Positions 42,657-52,857 of a stretch of 64,000 nucleotides of DNA are shown piece after piece (within the stretch, counting starts at the first letter, position 1; every line of letters begins with the position of its first letter). Source of the DNA: Massilia sp. CF038. GTDB taxonomy: Bacteria > Pseudomonadota > Gammaproteobacteria > Burkholderiales > Burkholderiaceae_D. The notes beneath the pieces were generated by a model, which ran no database searches, was not told the DNA's origin, and saw only the letters and a program-made list of their open reading frames with translations. Where the stretch lies: contig NZ_FQWU01000001.1 in NCBI RefSeq assembly GCF_900129765.1, positions 248,001 through 312,000 of the forward strand. The letters are read 5' to 3'. Both the position numbers and the translations under genes were made by a program.

Positions 42657-43538
42657 TTACGCCGTGGCTGTGCCTTCGCCCTGTGGCGCTGGCTGTTCCA
42701 GCTTGGCGCAATGTGGACACGACACGCCATACACATACTGAGGCGAGAGCTGCTCGCGCGGGGTGACCACGGCGCGGCAGGCAAAACACTGGGTGGTGGT
42801 GACGGCTTCGAGCTGGGGATTGAGCGCAGTGCGGTAGTCGAACACGAAGCAGTCGCCCGTGTAATGGGCGCCGCCCACGTCTTCAAAATACTTCAGGATG
42901 CCGCCTTCGAGCTGGTACACGCTGTCGTAGCCGATGTTCTGCATGTGAATGGCGGCTTTTTCGCAGCGGATGCCGCCGGTGCAGAAGGTGACCACGGTCT
43001 TGTCGGCCAGTTCGTCCTTGTGGGCGGCGATGACAGCCGGGAACTCGGTGAATTTGTCGATCCGGTAATCGATGGTGTTGTCAAACGTGCCCACGTCCAC
43101 TTCAAAGGCATTGCGGGTGTCGACCATGACCACCGGCTTGCCGGCGTCGTCATGGCCCTGGTCAAGCCAGCGCTTGAGCGTGGCGGGCGCCACGGCGGGC
43201 GCGCGTCCCAGTTCCGGCTTGATCAAGGGCATGCGCATGGTGATGATTTCCTGCTTGAGCTTGACCAGCATGCGCTTGTGCGACTGTTCTTCGGAATAGC
43301 TTTCCTTGACCTCGATGTCGGCAAAGCGGGCGTCGCTGCGCAGCCAGGCCAGGAAGGCGTCGATCTTGTCGCGCGGGCCGGACAGGAACAGGTTGATGCC
43401 TTCGGGGGTGAGCAAGATGGTGCCTTTCAGGCCCAGTTCCTTGCACAGCGCCTGGTAGTGGGGGCGCATTTCTTCCGTGTTGTCAAAGGTGACAAACTTG
43501 TAGGCGGCGATATTGACGTGGGATGGTGCGGATGACAT
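42657..43538 (-). CDS. trhO: tRNA uridine-34 hydroxylase TrhO (rhodanese family, UPF0176)
   Basis: 293 aa. N-terminal acylphosphatase-like domain ([44 protein letters not shown]) followed by a rhodanese domain with the reactive Cys in [11 protein letters not shown], and a C-terminal zinc-like region with CFACRA and CPHC. This matches TrhO/YceA, which uses a prephenate-dependent-independent, oxygen-dependent path to 5-hydroxyuridine in tRNA. Sits upstream of the glycan export operon in the same direction, with a promoter in between, so it is probably separate. Confidence 0.93.
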   Translation of the reverse strand: MSSAPSHVNIAAYKFVTFDNTEEMRPHYQALCKELGLKGTILLTPEGINLFLSGPRDKIDAFLAWLRSDARFADIEVKESYSEEQSHKRMLVKLKQEIITMRMPLIKPELGRAPAVAPATLKRWLDQGHDDAGKPVVMVDTRNAFEVDVGTFDNTIDYRIDKFTEFPAVIAAHKDELADKTVVTFCTGGIRCEKAAIHMQNIGYDSVYQLEGGILKYFEDVGGAHYTGDCFVFDYRTALNPQLEAVTTTQCFACRAVVTPREQLSPQYVYGVSCPHCAKLEQPAPQGEGTATA

Positions 43539-43603
43539 GGCAGTTCAGAACAAAGAGACAGGCCATATTATAAAGCAGCGGCGGGCAGGGCCCGCCACTT
43601 CCA

Positions 43604-43948
43604 TCAGTAGGCGGTGACGACGCTGACCGTTTCGCGGTCGCCCCATACGTTGCAGTTGCCGGTGCCAATGACCGACACCGTCAAGCCTTGCGCCTGGGCC
43701 GACAGGATCACCGAGATCATGGCCTTGCCCCATGCGGTCGAGTTATCGATGACGAAATCATCGCTCGGGCTGCAGCTTGCCTTGCCCGAGACGGGCCCCA
43801 CGCGGAAGGCGAACAAGATCGAATTGCCCGCCGTGACCGACAAGACCTTGCCGCTGGCAGTGCCGGCTTGGGCGCCGCTCATGCACAGGACGCTGGCAAG
43901 CAGGAGGCTGGTGATGGACAGTGCGCGGAGGCGGGAAAATGGGTTCAT
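43604..43948 (-). CDS. Small secreted hypothetical protein
   Basis: 114 aa with a signal peptide (ALSITSLLLASVLCMSGAQA); mature part about 85 residues. Two cysteines (ASCSPSDD and GNCNVWGDRE) probably form one disulfide around a beta-rich fold with repeated VSV/ISVIL strands. I start at ATG 43948; an open extension to 44047 has no export logic. No function recognised. Upstream, 43949-44235 (287 bases) contains no identifiable feature beyond AT-richer sequence that probably holds both divergent promoters. Confidence 0.6.
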   Translation of the reverse strand: MNPFSRLRALSITSLLLASVLCMSGAQAGTASGKVLSVTAGNSILFAFRVGPVSGKASCSPSDDFVIDNSTAWGKAMISVILSAQAQGLTVSVIGTGNCNVWGDRETVSVVTAY

Positions 43949-44235
43949 TATCGCTTTCGTTGAAAAGAGTGGAGGCGGCCGCTTCTGCTGCAGCAATGGG
44001 CATTGCTTGGCAGTTACAGTTGTCATTGTAGCAGTTTTATTTGGCAATTAATCCGACAAAAAATGCCGCACTCAGCAACTTCGGCGCCGCGTGTATTTCA
44101 TTGCAACAATGTGATCAATGTGACACAATCTAGTAATAAATTGCAACCCGGAATCTTTTCCAGGGAAGCCGCGTCAGGGCCTGCGCTATCATGGGCTTCT
44201 TTCCGCGCACGTTCACCCACCGACAGCCGCCGCCC

Positions 44236-46596
44236 ATGCATATACCAAAACGCATCATCCGCCTGGCCAAGGAACGCGCACTGCAGAGCTTTACCAGCCT
44301 GGCTGAACAGACCGTTGCCGAAGCCGATGCCCACCTGACGCGCAGCATGAGCGGCGCCAGTTCGACCGAGATGTACAACATCAACCATCTGCGTACCTTC
44401 CTGCGCAGCGAAGCGCGCGTCCTGCGCACCCGCATGGAACGCCACTTTGCCGGCCTGCTCGAGCGCGCCATGGTCACCATGCACGTCGATCTGCGCGCCA
44501 CCCAGACGCAGGACATTGATTACAACAGCCTGGCCCTGATTGACGACGACGTGCTGGTACGCCATCTCGACGTCGAGCGCCTGGTCGGGCGCCTGCGCGA
44601 CGCCGAAACCACGCCGCTGAACCGGGTCAATCTGACCATTGCGGTCATGCATAACGACCGTGAGGCGCGCGAGCGCGAAAACCCCTTCCGGCCCTACCTG
44701 CTGGCGCGCGCCCTGCACGAGGCGCTGCGCGAAACCGTCTTTGACGAGACCCAGGCCAAGCAGCTGTTCGAGGCGCTGGGCGCGGCCATGACACGGCGGC
44801 TGCCCGGCTTTTATGCCGGCATCCTGGGCGTGTTTGAAGCCGGGGGCGTGAATGCCCGTCTGGCAGCGCGCCCCTCGGCCATGTCGCGCGCCGAACGCGA
44901 GCGCCTGGCCTGGCAGGCAGCGGCGCGCCAGCTGACCGGACGCGCGCGCGGCGGCAGCGGCGGCGGACGCAGCGGCCCGGCCACAATCGCGCCCGGCATG
45001 GCTGGCGGCCCGGCTGCCGCGGGCCCGCAGACGGGAATCACCGCGGGAAGCAACGCGGGCGCCAACGCGCAAGCAGGCGCGGGTGGGGCTTTGTCCGGCC
45101 GCCTGCTGCCCACGCTCGAGCGTCTGCGCGAGCTGCAGCAGGCGGCGGCCGAATTCGCGCCCCAGGGCCAGTTGCCCGACTTTCTCGACCTGGTGTGGGA
45201 CATGTTCCATCAGCCCAAAGGGGGCGGCACGGCGCCGCTGCTCGATGATGGCGCCGGCAACAATGTGCGCAATGCGCTCGATACGGTGCTGCTAGCCATG
45301 CAGCAGGCCGTCGCCGGCGGCGATCCGGCCCCGGCGCCGCTGGGCCTGCGCGTGCTGCTGGCCGACCATCCCGACAAGCCCGCTGGCGACTCCGAGCAGA
45401 CCCGCATCATGGATGTGTCGGCACTGCTGTTCCAGTCGATTGCCCACGATGAAACCCTCAGCCCGCTGATGCGCACCCAGTTCGAGCGCCTGTTCCTGCC
45501 GTTCGTGCGGGCGGCGCTGATGGAGCCGGAATTGCTGCATCAGGCCGGCCACCCGCTGCGGCGCCTGATTGACCGTCTCGGTTCGCTGGGCGAAGTGGTC
45601 GAGCCGGGCTTGCCGGCGCCAGCCCTGCCGCCCGCGCAGCTGGAGGCAGTCGTGGCCACGCTGCTGACCCGGTTCGACGCGGACATGGCCGTGTTCAGCG
45701 ATGCCGAACGCATGCTGGACCGCCACGTGGCAACCCAGCTCGCAGCCATCGTGCCTGGCGTGGCGGTGTGTGCGGCGGCGCTGGCCGAAGCCGCCGCCGA
45801 CAGTGCGCGCCTGGCCGGTGCCGGTGTGGCCATGAGCGCGGCGCTGCAGCCGCTGCAGGTCGACCCGCGCCTGGCCGACTTCCTGCTCGCCACCTGGACC
45901 CGGGTCCTGAGCCACCCCGGTCCCGGCGCCAGCGCCGCTGCCGCGCTGCTGCCCGAGCTGCTCTGGAGCGCGCAGGAAAAGAACACGCCCGAAGACCGGG
46001 CCCAGCTCATGCGCATGCTGCCGCATCTGGTGCGCCAGGTACGCGAGGGGATGGCCTCGATTTCGCTGCCGGAAGGGCCGTCGCAATCGGCCTTTGACCG
46101 GCTCGTGGCCGTGCACATGGATGTCTTGGGCGGCAAGCAGGAAGTGGCGCGCCGGCCGATGACGCTGGAACAGTATCAGGCCAGCTTCCGTGATTTTGCG
46201 ATCCACGAGGATGTGGGCGCCAGCGGCGGCTGGGTGGGCGGCTTCGAACTGGAAGCGGCGCTGACCCGGCGCCAGGCGGCGGCCACCCTGCACGCCAAGT
46301 CGGCCGCGCGCATCGCCCAGGCGCAGGACGCCGATTTGCTGGCCTGGGCCCGCCCGGGCACGCCCTTCGAAATGCGCCTGGGCGAGCGCTACGCCCAAGC
46401 CTTGCTGACGGCGGCGCCGGCCGGCGACAGCGCCTTCCTGTTTGCCGTGGCCGGCCAGGCGCATGGCGAAATCTATCTGCGCGACGCCCTGCTGGACGCG
46501 ATGGAGCAGGGCAGTGTGCGTCCGCTCGAGAACGCGCACCTGTTTGACCGGGCCGTGCAGACCTTGATGGCGGGGGCGGAATCGCTGTCGGACTAA
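44236..46596 (+). CDS. DUF1631 family protein
   Basis: 786 aa (ATG 44236; ATG 44191 would add 15 residues). Large, mostly helical cytosolic protein of the DUF1631 family, which is widespread in beta- and gammaproteobacteria, with no established activity. Recognisable parts are the N-terminal helical bundle beginning MHIPKRIIRLAKERALQSF, a Gly/Ala-rich linker of about 70 residues near 240-300 (SGGGRSGPATIAPGMAGG), a helical core and a C-terminal region LEQYQASFRDF that resembles a PilZ-type or adaptor fold only weakly. There are no catalytic motifs visible. Its stop overlaps the stop of the convergent next gene by 3 bases (46594-46595). Confidence 0.75.
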   Translation: MHIPKRIIRLAKERALQSFTSLAEQTVAEADAHLTRSMSGASSTEMYNINHLRTFLRSEARVLRTRMERHFAGLLERAMVTMHVDLRATQTQDIDYNSLALIDDDVLVRHLDVERLVGRLRDAETTPLNRVNLTIAVMHNDREARERENPFRPYLLARALHEALRETVFDETQAKQLFEALGAAMTRRLPGFYAGILGVFEAGGVNARLAARPSAMSRAERERLAWQAAARQLTGRARGGSGGGRSGPATIAPGMAGGPAAAGPQTGITAGSNAGANAQAGAGGALSGRLLPTLERLRELQQAAAEFAPQGQLPDFLDLVWDMFHQPKGGGTAPLLDDGAGNNVRNALDTVLLAMQQAVAGGDPAPAPLGLRVLLADHPDKPAGDSEQTRIMDVSALLFQSIAHDETLSPLMRTQFERLFLPFVRAALMEPELLHQAGHPLRRLIDRLGSLGEVVEPGLPAPALPPAQLEAVVATLLTRFDADMAVFSDAERMLDRHVATQLAAIVPGVAVCAAALAEAAADSARLAGAGVAMSAALQPLQVDPRLADFLLATWTRVLSHPGPGASAAAALLPELLWSAQEKNTPEDRAQLMRMLPHLVRQVREGMASISLPEGPSQSAFDRLVAVHMDVLGGKQEVARRPMTLEQYQASFRDFAIHEDVGASGGWVGGFELEAALTRRQAAATLHAKSAARIAQAQDADLLAWARPGTPFEMRLGERYAQALLTAAPAGDSAFLFAVAGQAHGEIYLRDALLDAMEQGSVRPLENAHLFDRAVQTLMAGAESLSD

Positions 46597-47264
46597 CGCG
46601 GCTCTGTTGTTGTCAGACCGAGCTGCAGCACCAGGCTGTCGTAGCTCGCTTGCGCGCGTGCGCGCTCGGCGTGGGTCAGCCGCTGGAAGCTGCCCGCGCG
46701 CCGCTTCAAGGTGGCGCTGTCGGCATCGTGCAGCGCCTCGGCCACGCGGGTCCAGGCATGCGCGTCCACCAGATCGCCTTGATCGAGCGCCTTGGCGGCC
46801 ATCACGGCCGCAATATGGGGATAGCCTGACTTGATCGCCAGCGAAAACAGCTGGCGCGACAGTCGCGCCGGATCGGCGCCCCGGTCAAATCCGGGATCGT
46901 CTTGCAGCACTTCCCATTCCGACTCGTACTGCTCGGCCATCTGGATCATGGCGAAAGAATCGCCCTGCCGTGCCAGCGCTGTCAGGGTGCGCAAATCCAT
47001 GGTGTAGTACGGCTCAGGCGTACTGTATTGACGGGCCTGCATGCGCTGGCGGCGCGCCGCAATCCGCTGCGGTGGACTGTCGGGTAGCGCCGCGGCGATG
47101 CCGAAGGGCGATTGCAAGCTGCCCTGGCCGGCAAGCTGCCAATGTCGGCCAGCTGCCTGTGGCGCGGCAGCTGGCGCCGCGGGCACGGGGCGCGCCGGCA
47201 CCTGCAGCCAGACATAGGCGCCCAGGGCGAGCGATCCGATCAACACGGCGAGTTGTTTGTGCAT
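46593..47264 (-). CDS. Membrane-anchored hypothetical protein
   Basis: 223 aa. N-terminal signal anchor (MHKQLAVLIGSLALGAYVWLQVPA), then a Pro/Ala-rich linker and a C-terminal helical domain with Sel1/TPR-like spacing (FSLAIKSGYPHIAAVMAAKALDQGDLVDAHAWTRVAEAL). The residue pattern ALA-SGYP--A--MAA-AL suggests a helical-repeat protein. ATG 47264 puts the anchor at the N-terminus; the extended frame upstream is in another gene's leader. Its last codons overlap the end of the convergent DUF1631 gene. Function unknown. Confidence 0.6.
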   Translation of the reverse strand: MHKQLAVLIGSLALGAYVWLQVPARPVPAAPAAAPQAAGRHWQLAGQGSLQSPFGIAAALPDSPPQRIAARRQRMQARQYSTPEPYYTMDLRTLTALARQGDSFAMIQMAEQYESEWEVLQDDPGFDRGADPARLSRQLFSLAIKSGYPHIAAVMAAKALDQGDLVDAHAWTRVAEALHDADSATLKRRAGSFQRLTHAERARAQASYDSLVLQLGLTTTEPR

Positions 47265-47353
47265 GGTAGAAAGCCAGTGTCGGGCCGGGCGCGCTGCCCC
47301 GGCCTGTTGTGCTTGCGCCCCGCGACGCTGCGAACGGCAGGGCGGAAGGGGAG

Positions 47354-48013
47354 TTACTTCGTGCCGGGGAAGGTATCGAGCGGCCAGCCTTCGGCACACA
47401 GCCATGCGTTCTGCTGCATCGCCAGATAGGTCGCGTAACGTCCGCCGGAGGCATATACCCAGCTGAGGTATTTCCCGTCCTTGCAGATTGGGAAAAGGTA
47501 AATCTGCCCATCATTCGCGCCCGAATCGTCCGTGTACAGGCGCTGCTCGACCCGTCCCCAGCCTTTTTGAATCGTCAGGGAGCCATCTTCGCCCAGCACG
47601 AATTGGTAGTTCATGTCTCTGGGCTGGTTGCCGCCGTTGGCGGCGTAGCGCGCAACGAATTTGGGATTGATAAAACCTGGCCCGTAGACGACGAAGTTGC
47701 CGTCGGCCTGCATGCGCGCATACGCACGGCCATGACCGGCACCGGTGCTAAAGGGAGTCTTGATGGTCTGGATATGTTTTTTGTACACGACCACGGCACC
47801 GTTCTCGCGCGCCATGAACAAACGGCGACGCAGCACCAAATTGCCGTCGTCGGCTTGCATGTGGAGTTCGTAGACGCGATTCTTGCTGACCATCATGTCG
47901 CCGGGCATGAGATTGGTTTCGGCGTTGAGGACGGGGCCAACTTCGGCGGCCGATGCGCCCGCAGCGAGCAGCACGGCGGAAAGGAGAGCGATTGCGAGGG
48001 AGGTTTTTTTCAT
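47354..48013 (-). CDS. Exported bulb-type lectin-like protein
   Basis: 219 aa; signal peptide (SLAIALLSAVLLAAGASA) then a repeated beta module carrying the mannose-binding-lectin motif: LHMQADDGNLVL and RMQADGNFVVYG (QxDxNxVxY form). Monocot-type bulb lectins have three such motifs; only two are clear here. A cysteine pair (PICKDG and WLCAEG) may close the fold. Start ATG 48013. Upstream, 48014-48276 is the divergent gap to dnaE, holding a palindrome. Role unclear; carbohydrate binding at the cell surface is plausible. Confidence 0.65.
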   Translation of the reverse strand: MKKTSLAIALLSAVLLAAGASAAEVGPVLNAETNLMPGDMMVSKNRVYELHMQADDGNLVLRRRLFMARENGAVVVYKKHIQTIKTPFSTGAGHGRAYARMQADGNFVVYGPGFINPKFVARYAANGGNQPRDMNYQFVLGEDGSLTIQKGWGRVEQRLYTDDSGANDGQIYLFPICKDGKYLSWVYASGGRYATYLAMQQNAWLCAEGWPLDTFPGTK

Positions 48014-48219
48014 GGGATCCAGTGGGTAAGGTTTGCGGCAACCGGCAATGGCGCCGGCCGCCGCGCAAGTGGCGCTCAGCTTGCAGGCCGTCAAACGATC
48101 ATGCTTTTTTAGCAACTGTGAGTGCGGCACGCAGTCTGGGGGCTGGCGCCGCCGGCGGTAACTAGTCGATATGCGGGTTGACGGGCGGACAGTTCTTCAG
48201 ATAAGAAGAAAGAGCCCAA

Positions 48220-48231
48220 GCAAGCGCTTGC
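48220..48231. promoter_or_regulatory. Palindrome upstream of dnaE
   Basis: GCAAGCGCTTGC is a perfect 12-bp palindrome 46 bases before the dnaE start, just ahead of a TAAAAT sequence (48239-48244) that could be a -10. It may be an operator or part of the promoter; no further support. Confidence 0.35.
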
Positions 48232-48276
48232 GGCGCGGTAAAATAGTGTTTTTTGGTGTGCAGGCGAAGCGGAAAT

Positions 48277-51200
48277 ATGAGCATGGAAGTCATGGAAGTG
48301 GGCGGCGTGGCCGCGCCAGTCAAGGCAGCCCCCGGGTTTGTGCATCTGCGCGTCCATTCCGAGTACTCGATTGTCGACGGCCTGGTACGCATTGACGACG
48401 TCGTCGCCGCTGCCGCCAAGGACAAGCAGGCGGCGCTGGCCATCACCGATCTGGCCAACCTGTTCGGCATGGTCAAGTTCTACAAGGCCGCGCGCGGCAA
48501 GGGGGTCAAGCCGGTGATCGGGGTCGATGCCTGGATCTCGAACGACGACAACCGCGACAAGCCGAGCCGCTTGCTGCTGCTGGCCAAAAACCACATGGGT
48601 TACCTGCAGCTGTGCGATCTGCTTTCGCGCGCCTGGCTGACCAACCAGCACAAGGGACGCGCCGAACTGCGGCCCGAGTGGCTCGAGCAGCTGGCCACGT
48701 CCACCTCGACCCTGCATCCTGAGCAAAGCCAGGCCAATGGCTTGATTGTGCTCTCGGGCGCCCATTTCGGCGACGTCGGCAGCGCGATCGAAAACGGCAA
48801 CCTGGCCCTGGCCGAACGCTGCGCGGCGCGCTGGGCGAGGGTGTTCCCTGGTCACTTCTACATCGAGATTCAGCGCGCGGGCCAGCCCAACCAGGAAGCC
48901 CAGGTGCGCCACGCGGTGGCGCTGGCGGCCAAGCTGGGTCTGCCCGTGGTGGCCACCCATCCGATCCAGTTTCTCTCGCCCGACGAATACATCGCGCACG
49001 AAGCGCGCACCTGTATCGCCGAAGGCGAGATGCTGGCCAACGCCAAGCGGGTCAAGCGCTTCAACGAAGAGATGCGCTTCAAGTCGCAGGCCGAGATGCA
49101 GACCCTGTTTGCCGACATGCCGGCGGCGCTGGCCAATTCGGTGGAGATTGCCAAGCGCTGCAACGTGGTGCTCACCCTGGGCAAACCGCAGCTGCCGAAC
49201 TTTCCGACCCCGCCCGGGATGACGATTGACGAGTTTCTGGTGGCCGAATCGAAAGCGGGGCTGGAACAGCGCCTGATTCACCTGTACCCCGATCCGGTCA
49301 AGCGCGAGGCGCAGCGCGAGCGCTACGAGTCGCGCCTGAAGTTCGAGACCGACACCATCTGCAACATGAAATTCCCCGGCTACTTCCTGATCGTGGCCGA
49401 ATTCATCAAGTGGGCCAAGGAAAACGGCGTGCCGGTGGGCCCGGGCCGCGGCTCGGGTGCCGGTTCGCTGGTGGCGTATTCGCTGCTCATTACCGACCTC
49501 GATCCGCTCCAGTACAACCTGCTGTTCGAACGCTTCCTGAACCCGGAACGGGTCTCGATGCCCGACTTCGATATCGACTTTTGCCAGGAAGGGCGCGACC
49601 GCGTCATCCAGCACGTCAAGGATTTGTACGGCAAGGAAGCGGTCTCGCAGATTGCCACCTTCGGTACCATGGCAGCCAAGGGCGCGATCCGCGACGTGGG
49701 CCGCGTGCTCGATTTCGGCTACAACTTCTGCGATGGCATTTCCAAGCTGATTCCCTTCAAGCCGGGCAAACCAGTGACCATTGCCGACGCCATCGAAGAA
49801 GAACCGATGCTCAAGGAGCGCCTGGAAAACGAGGACGAGGTCAAGCAGCTGCTGGCGCTGGCCCAGCAAGTGGAAGGCATCGCCCGTAACATCGGCATGC
49901 ACGCCGGGGGCGTGCTGATCGCGCCAGGCAAGCTGACCGACTTCTGCCCTCTGTACACCCAGGGCGGCGACTCGGGCGTGGTCTCGCAGTACGACAAGGA
50001 TGACGTGGAGGCCGTGGGCCTGGTCAAGTTCGACTTTCTGGGTCTGACCACGCTCACCATCCTGGACCGCGCGGTGCGCTACATCAAGCAGCTCGATCCG
50101 GCCAATGCCGACTTCGCGCTGGAAAAACTGCCGCTCAACGACAAGGCCTCGTACGATCTGCTGACCAAGGCAAAGACGGTCGCCATCTTCCAGCTCGAGT
50201 CGCGCGGCATGCAGGGCATGCTGAAAGACGCGCGTCCCGACCGCTTTGAAGACATCATCGCGCTGGTGGCGCTGTACCGTCCGGGCCCGATGGACCTGAT
50301 TCCGGACTTCTGCAAGCGCAAGCACGGCGAAAAATTCGACTATCCCGATCCGCGCACCGAAGTCATTCTGTCCGAAACCTACGGCATCATGGTGTACCAG
50401 GAGCAGGTGATGCAGATGGCCCAGATCGTGGGCGGCTACTCGCTGGGCGGGGCTGACATGCTGCGCCGCGCGATGGGTAAGAAGAAGGCCGAAGAAATGG
50501 CCGAGCACCGCGAGATCTTCCGCGCTGGCGCCGCCAAGGATGGCCTGTCGGCCGAAAAGGCCGACGAGATCTTCGACTTGATGGAAAAGTTCGCCGGCTA
50601 CGGCTTCAACAAGTCGCACGCGGCCGCCTACGCGCTGCTGTCGTACCACACGGCTTACCTGAAGGCGCACCACACGGCCGCCTTCATGGCAGCCAACTTG
50701 TCGCTGGCCATGGACGATACCGACAAGATCAAGATCCTGGTGGAAGACGCGATCGAGGTGTGCAAGCTGACGCTGCTGCCGCCGGACATCAACCATTCCG
50801 ACTACCGCTTTGTGCCGGAAGGCCCGCCGCCATCGGTCACAGGCAAGCGCGTGACCAATATCCGTTATGGCCTGGGCGCAGTCAAGGGATCGGGCCAGTC
50901 GGCCATCGAAGCGATCATCGCCGCGCGCCAGAACGGGGGCAACTTCAAGGACTTGTTCGATTTCTGCAAGCGGGTCGACCGCAAGCAGATCAACCGGCGC
51001 ACGATCGAGTCGCTGATCCGCGCTGGCGCCATGGACTGCTTTGGCGTGGACCGCGCCATTTTGCTGGCCTCGGTGGCGTTTGCGGTGGAAGTGGCGGACC
51101 AGGCGCACGCCTCGGCCAATCAGGTCAGCCTGTTTGGGGGCGACGATTCCGACCTGGTGGCGCCGCCCGACTACGTCAAGGCCACGCCGTTTACCGACCG

Positions 51201-51819
51201 TCAGAAGCTGGCCGAAGAAAAAGTCGCACTGGGCTTTTACCTGTCGGGCCACATGTTCGATTCGTTTGCCGGCGAAGCGCGCCGCTTTGCGCGCACCAAG
51301 CTGGCCGACCTGGAGCCCTCGCGCGAAGCGCGCATGATGTGCGGCGTGATCACCGGTGTGCGCACCCAGATGACCCAGCGCGGCAAGATCCTGATCGTCT
51401 CGCTTGACGACAAGACCGGGGTGGTCGAAGTGACGGTCTACAGCGAAGTGGCCGACATGAACAAGAACATCTTCAAGGAAGACGAATTCCTGGCAGTGGT
51501 GGGCAAGGTGTCGGAAGACCGCTTCAACGGCGGCCTGCGCATCACCGCCGAAAAAGTCTACGACATGACGCTGGCGCGCGTGCACTACGGACGCCAGCTT
51601 GGCTTGTTCCTGCCAGGGACCGTGCCCTCGCACCGTCTGGCCGAGGTGCTGCAGCCGCACCGCAACAGCAACGGCTTGCCAGTGGCAATGCGGATCAAGC
51701 CGCAGGGCGTGGACGCCACCTTGCAGTTGGGCGAAGACTGGCGCGTGGCGCCATCGGACGCGCTGACGCTGGCGCTGGAGCAGGTATTGGGAGCTAAAGA
51801 AGTGGCGGTCGAATACTAG
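48277..51819 (+). CDS. dnaE: DNA polymerase III alpha subunit
   Basis: 1180-aa replicative polymerase catalytic subunit. Order: PHP domain (HLRVHSEYSIVDGLVRI, with DLANLFGMVKFY), the polymerase palm with catalytic acids in PDFDIDF (residues 429-435) and VKFDFLGL, the helix-hairpin-helix/fingers region (GMQGMLKDARPDRFEDIIALVALYRPGPM, FNKSHAAAYALLSYHTAYLKAH) and the OB-fold tail (MMCGVITGVRTQMTQRGKILIVSLDDKTG). ATG 48277 is the start; the upstream open frame lacks signals. The stop TAG is directly followed by the ATG of a GT9 gene, so it appears to be the first gene of the LPS-core operon. Confidence 0.97.
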   Translation: MSMEVMEVGGVAAPVKAAPGFVHLRVHSEYSIVDGLVRIDDVVAAAAKDKQAALAITDLANLFGMVKFYKAARGKGVKPVIGVDAWISNDDNRDKPSRLLLLAKNHMGYLQLCDLLSRAWLTNQHKGRAELRPEWLEQLATSTSTLHPEQSQANGLIVLSGAHFGDVGSAIENGNLALAERCAARWARVFPGHFYIEIQRAGQPNQEAQVRHAVALAAKLGLPVVATHPIQFLSPDEYIAHEARTCIAEGEMLANAKRVKRFNEEMRFKSQAEMQTLFADMPAALANSVEIAKRCNVVLTLGKPQLPNFPTPPGMTIDEFLVAESKAGLEQRLIHLYPDPVKREAQRERYESRLKFETDTICNMKFPGYFLIVAEFIKWAKENGVPVGPGRGSGAGSLVAYSLLITDLDPLQYNLLFERFLNPERVSMPDFDIDFCQEGRDRVIQHVKDLYGKEAVSQIATFGTMAAKGAIRDVGRVLDFGYNFCDGISKLIPFKPGKPVTIADAIEEEPMLKERLENEDEVKQLLALAQQVEGIARNIGMHAGGVLIAPGKLTDFCPLYTQGGDSGVVSQYDKDDVEAVGLVKFDFLGLTTLTILDRAVRYIKQLDPANADFALEKLPLNDKASYDLLTKAKTVAIFQLESRGMQGMLKDARPDRFEDIIALVALYRPGPMDLIPDFCKRKHGEKFDYPDPRTEVILSETYGIMVYQEQVMQMAQIVGGYSLGGADMLRRAMGKKKAEEMAEHREIFRAGAAKDGLSAEKADEIFDLMEKFAGYGFNKSHAAAYALLSYHTAYLKAHHTAAFMAANLSLAMDDTDKIKILVEDAIEVCKLTLLPPDINHSDYRFVPEGPPPSVTGKRVTNIRYGLGAVKGSGQSAIEAIIAARQNGGNFKDLFDFCKRVDRKQINRRTIESLIRAGAMDCFGVDRAILLASVAFAVEVADQAHASANQVSLFGGDDSDLVAPPDYVKATPFTDRQKLAEEKVALGFYLSGHMFDSFAGEARRFARTKLADLEPSREARMMCGVITGVRTQMTQRGKILIVSLDDKTGVVEVTVYSEVADMNKNIFKEDEFLAVVGKVSEDRFNGGLRITAEKVYDMTLARVHYGRQLGLFLPGTVPSHRLAEVLQPHRNSNGLPVAMRIKPQGVDATLQLGEDWRVAPSDALTLALEQVLGAKEVAVEY

Positions 51820-52857
51820 ATGCGCGCACCCAGGTCGACAGCGCGGCGCATCCTGATCTGCCGCACAGACAATATCGGCGACGTCGTCCTGACGCTGCCG
51901 CTGGCCGGCTGGCTCAAGCAGCAGCTGCCCGGCGTGCAGGTCGACTTTTTGGTGCGCAGCTATGCCGCGCCGGTGGCGCGCCTGTCGCGTTTTATCGACC
52001 AGGTGCACTGCATTGACGACTTCCCGCGCGCTGAACAGCTGTTTGCCCATCATGCCTACGACACCGTGGTGTTCGCGTATCCGAACCGGCGCCTGGCGCA
52101 GGCGGCCTGGCGCGCACGCGTGCCCGAGCGGATCGGCACCAGCCACCGCCTGTATCACTGGCTGCGCTGCAATCGGCTGGTGCATTTCAGCCGGGTCAAA
52201 TCGACCCTGCACGAAGCGCAGCTCAATTTTGCCTTGCTGCGCCCCCTTGGCCTGACCCACACGCCCACGCCAGCCGAGATCGTGCCCCTGTATGGTTTGG
52301 CAGCACCGGCCCTGGCGCGCGCCGAGGCGCTGGCGGCCCAGGCGCCGTTCAATCTGATCATCCATCCCAAATCCAACGGCAACGGGCGCGAGTGGCCGCT
52401 GGCGCATTACACCGCCCTGGCGCAGCAGCTGGCTGACGATGGCGGCATTCGCCTGTGGGTGACCGGCAGCGGCTCGGAAGGCACATTGCTGGCGCAGGCC
52501 GCGCCCGACTTGCTGGCCTTGCCCAATGTGGTGAATCTGTGCGGCCAGTTCGACCTGGGCGAGCTGGCTGCGCTGATTGGCGCCGCCGATGGCCTGGTCG
52601 CCAGCGGCACCGGCCCAATGCATCTGGCGGCGGCCCTGGGCCGGCCCACACTGGGCCTGTTCCCGCCGATCAAACCAATTGATGCAGGCCGCTGGGGTGC
52701 CCTGGGGGCGCAGGCGCAATCGATGACGGCCCCGCAGCGCTGCGCCAGTTGCGCCGACAAGGACAGCTGCCGCTGCATGGAGGCCATCAGTCCGGCCCAG
52801 GTGGCGCAGGTGGTGCGTGCCTGGCGCGCGGCCCAAGTGAGCCGGGCCTGCGCATGA
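51820..52857 (+). CDS. Glycosyltransferase family 9 (heptosyltransferase-like)
   Basis: 345 aa. Lipopolysaccharide inner-core type GT9: RRILICRTDNIGDVVLTLPLAGWLK at the start, then the donor-binding FNLIIHPKSNGNGREWPLAHYTAL and VASGTGPMHLAAALGRPTLGLF, and a CASCADKDSCRCM cysteine cluster near the C-terminus that matches the metal-like C-x2-C...C-x-C region of core enzymes. It starts at the base after the dnaE stop and overlaps the next gene by ATGA. Transfers a heptose or hexose to the LPS core; exact step not determinable. Confidence 0.9.
   Translation: MRAPRSTARRILICRTDNIGDVVLTLPLAGWLKQQLPGVQVDFLVRSYAAPVARLSRFIDQVHCIDDFPRAEQLFAHHAYDTVVFAYPNRRLAQAAWRARVPERIGTSHRLYHWLRCNRLVHFSRVKSTLHEAQLNFALLRPLGLTHTPTPAEIVPLYGLAAPALARAEALAAQAPFNLIIHPKSNGNGREWPLAHYTALAQQLADDGGIRLWVTGSGSEGTLLAQAAPDLLALPNVVNLCGQFDLGELAALIGAADGLVASGTGPMHLAAALGRPTLGLFPPIKPIDAGRWGALGAQAQSMTAPQRCASCADKDSCRCMEAISPAQVAQVVRAWRAAQVSRACA

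Noticed and set aside
44191-44235. Fifteen extra N-terminal residues of the DUF1631 protein
   Set aside because: There is no ribosome site for either start; MHIPKRI is the more natural beginning of the helical bundle. Left as an alternative.
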